The notes under the pieces are model-generated. The model was not told the origin of the DNA. It made no database searches and was given only the letters and a program-made list of their open reading frames with translations. A stretch of DNA of 21,348 nt from Paulinella micropora (Eukaryota; Cercozoa; Imbricatea; Euglyphida): NCBI GenBank assembly GCA_009731375.1, contig BJOX01000374.1:512887-534234 (forward strand), given 5' to 3'. Positions 1 to 7,320 of the stretch are shown one piece after another (the first letter of the stretch is position 1; the number at the start of each line of letters is the position of its first letter). A program made the translations under genes and the position numbers.

Positions 1-54
1 AACAACAACAACAACAACAACAACCCTAACAACAACAACAACAACAACAACCCT

Positions 55-109
<55 letters not shown>

Positions 110-156
110 GCAACAACAACAACAACAACAACAACAACCCTAACAACAACAACAAC
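1..156. repeat. (AAC)n microsatellite with CCCTAAC interruptions
   Basis: AAC trinucleotide array interrupted three times by CCCTAAC. Each interruption makes one telomere-like AACCCTAAC, but there is no run of telomeric units, so this is not a telomere. Confidence 0.9.
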
Positions 157-160
157 CATC

Positions 161-286
161 ATGGCAGATTCAAAGGTTCAAAGGCGTGCCTTGAAGCCGC
201 TAAGCATCGATAGCGCGCAGTTGCTATATCAAAACAACGCCCATCCCTTAGCAAATAAATCCACACCAACTGCTGCTCGCTGGTGA
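161..286 (+). CDS. Small ORF, 41 codons, doubtful
   Basis: An ATG directly after the AAC array (context CATCATGG) opens a frame of 41 codons ending in TGA, starting MADSKVQRRALKPLSIDS. I recognise no family. It has no low-complexity sequence despite its neighbours and could be a first exon or a short unique peptide, but an ORF this short is expected by chance. No splice donor or partner exon could be linked to it. Confidence 0.15.
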   Translation: MADSKVQRRALKPLSIDSAQLLYQNNAHPLANKSTPTAARW

Positions 287-696
287 ATGCTTACAAGCAC
301 GCAGCACGCCGAAACCACTTTCACAACTTTCAGGCTTACTGTACCTAAAAGTGCACGAAAAACCTGTGACGTGAAAAAACAAAACTGATGAACTTACTCC
401 TACGGGTCCTACGAATGTCCCCAGCTACTTACTTTTGCAATCCAACACCTACAGCGAACACAAGCTCAATCAGATCACCTTCACCACCCCTCTGAAACCA
501 GGACCGACTTTTCAGAAAAGACCGACTTTTGCGTGGGGGTGGTTAGCGACTGAAAAAATCTATTCGCTGCTCGCAAAAGGGGATTCCAGGATGACCGCTC
601 CGAAAGCTCGCCTTCGGCTCGCATTCGTCGCTTGCCATGCTCGCCCGGGAATACAACCCTTTCTAGCTCGCTGCGAAAATAGTTATTTCGCTGGAG
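287..696. other. Unique sequence, no gene recognised
   Basis: Mixed-composition DNA without repeats apart from a short direct repeat of GACCGACTTTT at about 502 and 520. Open frames here on either strand run into the neighbouring TTC array and look like chance ORFs. Confidence 0.5.
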
Positions 697-1546
697 TTCT
701 TCTTCTTCTTCTTCTTCCTTCTTCTTCCTTCTTCTTCCTTCTTCTTCCTTCTTCCTTCTTCCTTCTTCTTCTTTCTTCTTCTTTCTTCTTCCTTCTTCTT
801 CCTTCTTCTTCCTTCTTCTTCCTTCTTCTTCCTTCTTCTTCCTTCTTCTTCCTTCTTCTTCCTTCTTCTTCCTTCTTCTTCCTTCTTCTTCTTTCTTCTT
901 CCTTCTTCTTCCTTCTTCTTCCTTCTTCTTCCTTCTTCCTTCTTCTTCCTTCTTCTTTCTTCTTCTTTCTTCTTCTTTCTTCTTCTTTCTTCTTCTTTCT
1001 TCTTCTTTCTTCTTCTTCCTTCTTCTTTCTTCTTCTTTCTTCTTCTTTCTTCTTCTTTCTTCTTCTTTCTTCTTCTTTCTTCTTCTTTCTTCTTCTTTCT
1101 TCTTCTTTCTTCTTCTTTCTTCTTCTTTCTTCTTCTTTCTTCTTCTTTCTTCTTCTTTCTTCTTCTTTCTTCTTCTTTCTTCTTCTTTCTTCTTCTTTCT
1201 TCTTCTTTCTTCTTCTTTCTTCTTCTTTCTTCTTCTTTCTTCTTCTTTCTTCTTCTTTCTTCTTCTTTCTTCTTCTTTCTTCTTCTTTCTTCTTCTTTCT
1301 TCTTCTTTCTTCTTCTTTCTTCTTCTTTCTTCTTCTTTCTTCTTCTTTCTTCTTCTTTCTTCTTCTTTCTTCTTCTTTCTTCTTCTTTCTTCTTCTTTCT
1401 TCTTCTTTCTTCTTCTTTCTTCTTCTTTCTTCTTCTTTCTTCTTCTTCTTCTTCTTCTTCTTCTTCTTCTTCTTCTTCTTCTTCTTCTTCTTCTTCTTCT
1501 TCTTCTTCTTCTTCTTCTTCTTCTTCTTCTTCTTCTTCTTCTTCTT
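697..1546. repeat. TTC/GAA array with 10-bp higher-order unit
   Basis: About 850 bp of pure pyrimidine on the plus strand. From about 780 to 950 the unit is mostly CCTTCTTCTT; from about 950 to 1440 it is nearly perfect CTTTCTTCTT; the last ~100 bp is plain TTC. Long ORFs on both strands (F/L/S-rich or K/E/R-rich) are repeat artefacts. Confidence 0.95.
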
Positions 1547-1649
1547 TGCATTGATTTTAGTTTAATGAAGTTACTTTTACAAGTGACATCTGGCATCCAT
1601 ACAAATCGTTAGCCTGAAAATCATTGATTTAATTAAGACTGTGACCCTT
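1545..1649. repeat. ~100 bp direct repeat, copy 1
   Basis: Begins TTTGCATTGATTTTAG and ends CTGTGACCCTT. It is closely similar to 1948-2048 and each copy directly follows a TTC array, so the array plus this unit was duplicated together (period about 400 bp). Confidence 0.85.
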
Positions 1650-1947
1650 CTTCTTCTTGTTCTTCTTGTTCTTGTTCTTGTTCTTGTTCTTCTTCTTCTT
1701 CTTTTTCTTCTTCTTCTGCTTCTTCTTCTTCTTCTTCTTCTTCTTCTTCTTCTTCTTCTTCTCCTTCTCCTTCTCCTTCTTCTTCTTCTTCTTCTTCTTT
1801 TCCTTCTCCTTCTCCTTCTCCTTCTCCTTCTCCTTCTTCTTCTTCTTCTTCTTCTTCTTCTTCTTCTTCTTCTTCTTCTTCTCCTTCTTCTCCTTCTTCT
1901 CCTTCTTCTTCTTCTTCTTCTTCTTCTTCTTCTTCTTCTTCTTCGCC
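1650..1947. repeat. TTC/TTG/TCC triplet array
   Basis: Pyrimidine-rich triplet array with TTG at the left and TCC blocks inside. Together with copy 2 of the ~100 bp unit it forms the second half of a duplicated block. Confidence 0.9.
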
Positions 1948-2048
1948 TTTGCATTTGATTTAATGAAGTTACTTTTACAAGTGACCTCTGGTCATCCATA
2001 CAAATCGTTAGCCCGAATGCGATTGATTTAAATAAGACGGTGACCCTT
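1948..2048. repeat. ~100 bp direct repeat, copy 2
   Basis: Same unit as 1545-1649 with scattered substitutions and small indels. It ends in GTGACCCTTA and is followed by AT-rich sequence instead of another TTC array. Confidence 0.85.
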
Positions 2049-2090
2049 ATAATATTAATATTATTAAAGTAACGTTGTAATATATTAAAG

Positions 2091-2091
2091 C

Positions 2092-2122
<31 letters not shown>

Positions 2123-2130
2123 GTAATAAT
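2091..2130. repeat. (AAT)n microsatellite
   Basis: Short AAT array. On the minus strand it reads (ATT)n and lies at the 3' end of the SINE-like element at 2131-2276, as at the other SINE copies in the window. Confidence 0.9.
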
Positions 2131-2276
2131 ATACTTCCTCTAAGGTATACTGATGCAGCTGATGGCACGATCCGTTTCCGGACATGAGCATCCATGCCCT
2201 TGTTCGAGGTGGTCAATCCCCACCTAGTCAGTCTCTCGACTGATTATAGGAGCCACCGATGGAGCTCCTGAGGGCA
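2131..2276 (-). mobile_element. SINE-like element with shared 3' domain and cloverleaf-like fold
   Basis: Read on the minus strand, this has a fold of four stems (2195-2276) followed by GGATGCTCATG, a hairpin TCCG-GAAA-CGGA (2171-2182), TCGTGCCATCAG and an (ATT)n tail. The CATG-hairpin-TC-GCCAT-(ATT)n layout matches the 3' part of the SINEs elsewhere in the window, but the rest differs. I see no good A or B box, so the head is not shown to come from tRNA. The upstream limit is uncertain. Alternatively it is a structured ncRNA lying by chance beside an AAT array. Confidence 0.4.
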
Positions 2277-2618
2277 AGACTACACTAAGCAGAGGTTATT
2301 CCGCAGCCCAACAACCTTTTGCAAAAAGTTGCCGCATGTGCTGCGTACATCAAGCATGGTTGCTAGAACTACCTCAAAACCCCACCCATAACAATTTGGT
2401 ATCCGCTGGGTCCACAAGCTATCAACCTGCATAGCGGAGTTTAAGATCTTTGACAGGCGCCCAACGACTCTCCTCCCCAGCATCATCCACCAAATGGTTT
2501 TGAGTTGGCATCACAGTTTAACGCCGTAAGGCCATTGGGCTGGAGCTCTGATAAACAAGCATCACTAAGTTTTTATCATCAAGTGTTATCTTCAAATATA
2601 TCAGTAAACACTCCTAGA
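2277..2618. other. Unique sequence, no gene recognised
   Basis: Mixed-composition sequence between two AAT-tailed elements. A 68-codon minus-strand ORF (2280-2486) has no recognisable motif. The stretch could be the remainder of the element to its left. Confidence 0.4.
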
Positions 2619-2658
<40 letters not shown>

Positions 2659-2668
2659 TAACAACAAC

Positions 2669-2704
<36 letters not shown>
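2619..2704. repeat. (AAT)n/(AAC)n microsatellite, SINE tail
   Basis: AAT array with a short AAC block. On the minus strand it is the (ATT)n tail of the SINE at 2705-2935. Confidence 0.9.
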
Positions 2705-2705
<1 letters not shown>

Positions 2706-2932
2706 GTGCTTCTCAGTCAATGGCGAATGCATTTCTGCACATGTGCCTCCATCGTCTCACCCGTGAGAGGAGTACGAAGATTTGACGATAGGCTCTACTG
2801 ACACCCCCGCAAGGCAGCTCCAAGCCTTCCAGACAGACCAATACTTTCAAAGAAAATATCCTTTGAAAATACGGGAATCGAACTGGCGACAGGTCCCAGA
2901 TGGTAGATCTTAACCACTGGGCTATCGCGGTG

Positions 2933-2935
<3 letters not shown>
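2705..2935 (-). mobile_element. tRNA-derived SINE, copy 1 (diverged)
   Basis: On the minus strand the tRNA-like head begins GGCACCGCGATAGCCCAGTGG (A-box-like TAGCCCAGTGGTTAAG) and has a B-box-like AGTTCGATTCCC about 30 bases on. It then runs through the common body to the 3' domain with hairpin TGCA-GAAA-TGCA and ends at the AAT array. It has many substitutions and only one of the two ~42 bp internal repeats seen in younger copies, so it is an older copy or a different subfamily. Confidence 0.8.
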
Positions 2936-2968
<33 letters not shown>

Positions 2969-2991
2969 ATAACTACTACTACTACTACTAC

Positions 2992-3043
<52 letters not shown>

Positions 3044-3146
3044 CATAATAGTAATAATTCTTCTTCTTCTTCTTCTTCTTCTTCTTCTTCTTCTTCTTCT
3101 TCTTCTTCTTCTTCTTCTTCTTCTTCTTCTTCTTCTTCTTCTTCTT
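2936..3146. repeat. Compound (TAC)n-(TAA)n-(TTC)n microsatellite
   Basis: Three successive triplet arrays. The ORFs across it (poly-T, N, S, or K, Y) are repeat artefacts. Confidence 0.95.
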
Positions 3147-4876
3147 GGATTCTTTTTTATTTAGAGAGATAATTATACAATTATAACTCATGGAGTAACT
3201 TCTAACAGCTATTGCCTAAAGCAAATCGCTGGCTTATGCAGTGACCAGTGTCTGGGGTTGTAGTTATTGATATATTTAAAGTTCGAGTCAGGCGTTACGA
3301 GCTTGATTAATTAATAAGTATCTTTTTTGAATTTGCTTAGTTTGGTTATATGGAAAATATTTTCGGGTAATTTGTTGAATATGTTAGCATTAGTTTGCGT
3401 GAAATGAGGGTCGTTTCTGTCTAAAAATAGTTTTCTTTTCTTAGCGTAACGAGTGCGATGGTTATGTGCGGTATTAGTGCTCATGTATTTATTATCATGT
3501 ATTGGTTGATGTTTTTTTTTTGTTGAGTGTATGTATGGATGCGTTTCGATATATACACTGTATATGTATAGGTTATAGATATCAAGGAGTTTTAGCTTAT
3601 GTAGAAGAGAGGCAGTATGGGAGCGCGGGGCTCCTTGCACTAGTATGCGTATGATGCGCTTATGGATATTGACGAGTGGGTGTATATATTTTTTGTTTTT
3701 GTCGTGTGTGCCCCATATACTTACATTATATATGAGGTGTGGGTAGACATGGAAGTAATAACGTTGTTGCAGGGTGTGGGTAGGTAGGAGCTTATTAGCA
3801 TATGCTAAGATTTGAACCATAGGGTGGATTTTGGTAATAACGTTGTGGACTTGTTAGTGATATTTGAGGTTACGGTGTAGTACTATGCCAAGAAGCTTCG
3901 CTTGTTGGCATTGTTCTATCACCTGACTATTTATTGCGAGATGGATGTTAAAAGTATATTTGTGGAAAATTGTATATTGAGTTTTAGTTGGGTTAGGAAC
4001 TAGGTTATTGGTATGGAAGTAGTTGATAAGGCGATCTATAGTGTATTGCGCGTTTGTTTGCAATGTTGCGCTAGTTCTCGCTGTGATCACCAGTGTCGTC
4101 AGCGTATGTATAGACTGTGCCATTAGTAATGTGTCGGGTGATATCATTAATGTATAGAAGGAAAAGGGTAGTTGATAGTGTGCTGCCCTGTGGGATTCCA
4201 TGCGTTATCGTACGCGGTTGCGAGCGGGCATATTGGGTGTGGACTTGTTGAGTTCTATTGGAGAAATAAAAGGCAAAGAAGGCAACGTTGTTTTCACAGA
4301 AATAAGAGTTATGTTTGAGTTTATATATTAGTTTATCGTGTTCGACAGTATCCTATGCCTTGGAAAGGTCTATGTAAAGGGCGAGGACTAGGTCGTGCTT
4401 ATTTTTATGTGCAATTATTTTATTTATGATTGTTTGTATGGTCATAGTCGTGGAAGAGTCAGGGCGGAAGGCATATTGGGTATGTGATCTTATAATGGTG
4501 TAGGTGTGTCATAAGTTGTTTACTTATTATGGTTTCAAATTTTTTTAGCAATAATAGGTAACAGTGAGATCGGGCGGTAATTACTAAGTATGCTGCTGTC
4601 TTTATTTTTATATATTTCTATTACTTAGTTATTTTAACGCATCAGGGTAGTGTTTATTGTCTGCCGCCTGGTTAAACAGCTCAGTGAGGATAGGTGCGAG
4701 GTAATCTCGCATATCTTGCACCATAGCAGGTTTGATCTTATATATATCTTACTCTTTGTATCTTTGCATATTCTTCATAGTTTTATGCATTATTTCACTA
4801 GTAGTGTGTGTCAGCTTAAAAGGAGGCGGAAGTGGTTGTTTTTCTTCCTTGATCTCCTCGTTATCGTTATGGTTAA

Positions 4877-4879
<3 letters not shown>

Positions 4880-4921
<42 letters not shown>

Positions 4922-4922
4922 T
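4880..4922. repeat. (ATT)n microsatellite at insertion junction
   Basis: ATT array at one edge of the insertion inside the LINE. It reads as Asn codons in the LINE frame, so the insertion point may have been a pre-existing AAT run. Confidence 0.85.
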
Positions 4923-5088
4923 AGGGAGTACATAGGCCATCGGTCCCTTTCCATGGGCTGATTGGTATAAAGCTTCTAGAGTAATGTTCTATGCAGTCAC
5001 TTCCTTTATTCCACCGATTGGTGTGGAGACTTTCCTTATGGAATGGAGGACTGGATGCACATGGCCTTTTGGCTCAGCAATTGGCAGG
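4923..5088 (+). mobile_element. SINE-like repeat D, copy 1
   Basis: Nearly identical in reverse complement to 16206-16373. The right part (GGATGCACATG, GGCC-TTTT-GGCT hairpin at 5063-5074, CAGCAATTGGCAGG) matches the 3' domain of the tRNA-derived SINEs in layout. The 3' end runs into a gap; the other copy shows it ending in an (ATT)n tail. I see no clear tRNA promoter boxes, so the class of its head is unknown. Confidence 0.65.
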
Positions 5089-5275
5089 NNNNNNNNNNNN
5101 NNNNNNNNNNNNNNNNNNNNNNNNNNNNNNNNNNNNNNNNNNNNNNNNNNNNNNNNNNNNNNNNNNNNNNNNNNNNNNNNNNNNNNNNNNNNNNNNNNNN
5201 NNNNNNNNNNNNNNNNNNNNNNNNNNNNNNNNNNNNNNNNNNNNNNNNNNNNNNNNNNNNNNNNNNNNNNNNNNN
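5089..5275. other. Assembly gap (187 N)
   Basis: Run of N between repeat D and a SINE fragment. The matching locus at 15845-16373 also has a gap (196 N) at this junction. Confidence 1.
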
Positions 5276-5362
5276 CTTATCGTCAATTCTTCGTACTCCC
5301 CTCACGGGTGAGACGATGGAGGCGCATGTGCAGAAATGCATCAGCCATTGACAGAGAAGCAC

Positions 5363-5373
<11 letters not shown>
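5276..5373 (+). mobile_element. tRNA-derived SINE, 3' fragment (copy 2)
   Basis: Plus-strand 3' part of the SINE family, from CTTATCGTCAATTC through the TGCA-GAAA-TGCA hairpin to GAGAAGCACT, then an (ATT)n tail to about 5400. The tRNA head is absent or lies in the gap. Confidence 0.8.
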
Positions 5374-5399
<26 letters not shown>

Positions 5400-5543
5400 G
5401 TTACTGGTTGATGGTAATGCTTCGCTAGTATTCATGCCGACTGTCACAAAGTGATCATTCAGCGCGTTAGCTATGTCGAGAGCATTAGTGTAGGTTTTGT
5501 TGTCATATTGCAGTGTAGTGGGCGATGTACGAGGTGACATTAG

Positions 5544-5905
5544 ATATGAAATGGGTACAAGAAATGTGAAAAGTAAAATATATGAGGGGAGATGAAAAAA
5601 AATAAACTAAATATGGTAAGGAAATAAGAAATGGGAAATGAAAAAGGGGAAATAGAGGGAGAGGAGAAAATGTAAGCTATATATGATCAGGAAATAGAAA
5701 TGGAGAAAAGACAGAAAAAATAAGGAGAGAGCTAGACATGATAAGGGGACAGAAGTGAGGGGGAAAAGGAAGATATGAGGGGAGAAAAAGAGCAGGAAAT
5801 ATACAAAGAAATAGGAACAAGAGACTATATACAAAAGAAGAAAGAAGCAATAATACTAAGCTAGTGAGAGCGTCGCGGCGCATCCCAAAGGCACCGCTTC
5901 GCTGA
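5544..5905. repeat. Purine-rich degenerate repeats
   Basis: A/G-rich plus strand with loosely repeated units of about 55-65 bp built on AxATATGATAAGGAAATAGAAATGG-like sequence and ending in GGGGAGA-like runs. Minus-strand ORFs rich in F, L and S follow from composition. No gene seen. Confidence 0.5.
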
Positions 5906-5937
5906 GTCAAGGATGCGCGCATTGAATCGCGCAGTTT

Positions 5938-6064
5938 CGGTTGTTGTTGTTGTTGTTGTTGTTGTTCTTCTTCTTCTTCTTCTTCTTCTTCTTCTTCTTC
6001 TTCTTTTTTTTTTTTTTCTTGTTGCACATGTTGTAGTCGTAGTTGCAGCTGTAGTTGAAGCTGT

Positions 6065-6132
<68 letters not shown>

Positions 6133-6157
6133 AAGTAGAAGTAGAAGTAGTAGTTAG

Positions 6158-6189
<32 letters not shown>

Positions 6190-6203
6190 CTTCTTCTTCT
6201 TCT

Positions 6204-6240
<37 letters not shown>

Positions 6241-6254
6241 CTTCTTTTTTTTTT
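5938..6254. repeat. Compound GTT/TTC/CAG/TAG triplet repeats with poly-T
   Basis: Successive GTT, TTC, AGC, AGT, GTAGAA and TTC arrays, then poly-T broken by one CTTC up to a gap. Confidence 0.95.
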
Positions 6255-6264
6255 NNNNNNNNNN
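6255..6264. other. Assembly gap (10 N)
   Basis: Ten N, a placeholder length. Sequence after the gap repeats the AGC-AGT-GTAGAA-TTC order found before it. Confidence 1.
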
Positions 6265-6355
6265 AGCAGCAGCAGCAGTAGTAGTAGTAGTAGTAGAAGT
6301 AGAAGTAGAAGTAGTAGTTAGTACTTTTTCTTCTTCTTCTTCTTCTTCTTCTTCT

Positions 6356-6392
<37 letters not shown>

Positions 6393-6548
6393 TTCTTCTC
6401 TTCCTTTCTTCATTTCTTCATTTCTTCCTTTCTTCCCTTCTTCAAGTTCCTTCCTTTCCTTTCTTCCTTTCATTTCTTCCTTTCCTTTCTTCCTTCCTTC
6501 CTTCCTTCCTTTCTTCCTTCCTTCCTCCTCCTCCTCCTAATTCTTCTT

Positions 6549-6579
<31 letters not shown>

Positions 6580-7281
6580 TTCTAATTCTTCTTCTTCTAA
6601 TTCTTCTTCTTCTTCTAATTCTTCTTCTTCTTCTAATTCTTCTTCTTCTTCTTCTTCTTCTTCTTTCTTCTTCTTCTTCTTCTTTCTTCTTCTTCTTCTT
6701 CTTCTTCTTCTTCTTCTTCTTCTTCTTCTTCTTCTTCTTCTTCTTTTTCTTCTTCTTCTTTTTCTTCCTCTTCTTCTTCTTCTTCTTCTTCTTCTTCTTC
6801 TTCTTCTTCTTCTTCTTCTTCTTCTTCTTCTTCTTTTCCTTCCTTTCTTCTTTTCTTCCTCTTCCTTTCTTCCTTCCTTTCTTTCTTCCTTCCTTCCTTT
6901 CTTTCTTCCTTCCTTCCTTCCTTCCTTCCTTCCTCCTCCTCCTCCTCCTCCTCCTCCTTCTTCTTCTTCTTCTTCTTCTTCTTTCTTCTTTCTTCTTCTT
7001 TCTTCTTTCTTCTTTCTTCTTTCTTCTTTCTTCTTCTTTCTTCTTTCTTCTTCTTTCTTCTTTCTTCTTTCTTCTTCTTCTTCTTCTTCTTCTTCTTCTT
7101 CTTCTTCTTCTTCTTCTTCTTCTTTCTTCTTCTTCTTCTTCTTCTTCTTCTTCTTCTTCTTCTTCTTCTTCTTCTTCTTCTTGTTGTTGTTGTTGCTCAT
7201 GTTGTAGTTGTAGTTGTAGTTGTAGCAGCAGCAGCAGTAGTAATAGTAGTAGTAGTAGTAGTAGCTGTGGTTGTTGTTGTA

Positions 7282-7312
<31 letters not shown>

Positions 7313-7320
7313 TTGTCCTT
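6265..7320. repeat. Compound triplet repeat block, mostly TTC/GAA
   Basis: AGC and AGT repeats repeat the order seen at 6065-6160, followed by about 850 bp of TTC, CTT/CCTTT and TCC arrays and ending in GTT, GTA and GCT repeats. The 207-codon K/E/R-rich minus-strand ORF is a repeat artefact. The last part overlaps the low-complexity end of the helical pseudogene frame. Confidence 0.95.

Larger units (their letters stand above)
3311..5540 (-). pseudogene. LINE reverse transcriptase, dead copy
   Basis: Reverse transcriptase of the CR1/L2/Jockey type, judged from motifs. Reading minus strand: IANALNDHFVTVG (~5430-5480), NYRPISLLP (4558-4585), the DLSKA block (~4356-4382), GIPQGS followed by LFLLYIND (~4140-4200), the catalytic YADDT (4092-4106), then the C-terminal region with a KRKLFL-type block and FKKDTY before TAA at 3311. 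Known function: target-primed reverse transcription of its own RNA. Damage: TAG at 4353 just after DLSKA, TAA at 3854, frame changes near 4600, between 4560 and 4360, and just after YADDT near 4090, plus the insertion at ~4880-5400. The catalytic aspartates remain but the protein cannot be made as one chain. Confidence 0.85.
3147..5543 (-). mobile_element. Non-LTR retrotransposon (LINE), 5'-truncated and interrupted
   Basis: Minus-strand element. The 3' end lies near 3147-3175, where an AATAAA-type signal is followed by (AAG)n. The body codes for a reverse transcriptase (see pseudogene entry). From about 4880 to 5400 it is split by AAT arrays, a separate repeat, a gap and a SINE fragment. The open frame resumes at 5401-5540. 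No endonuclease domain or ORF1 is visible, so the element is truncated or its 5' part is lost in the purine-rich DNA beyond. Confidence 0.8.

Noticed and set aside
435-1596. Long ORFs on both strands over the TTC array
   Set aside because: They are open only because TTC/GAA repeats contain no stops; the products are monotonous F/L/S or K/E/R runs.
3854-4201. Separate 115-codon gene
   Set aside because: It is part of the LINE reverse transcriptase; its start is a frame-shifted reading of the GIPQGS-YIND-YADDT region.
6577-7200. 207-codon Lys/Glu/Arg-rich ORF
   Set aside because: A pure repeat translation with no flanking protein-like sequence.
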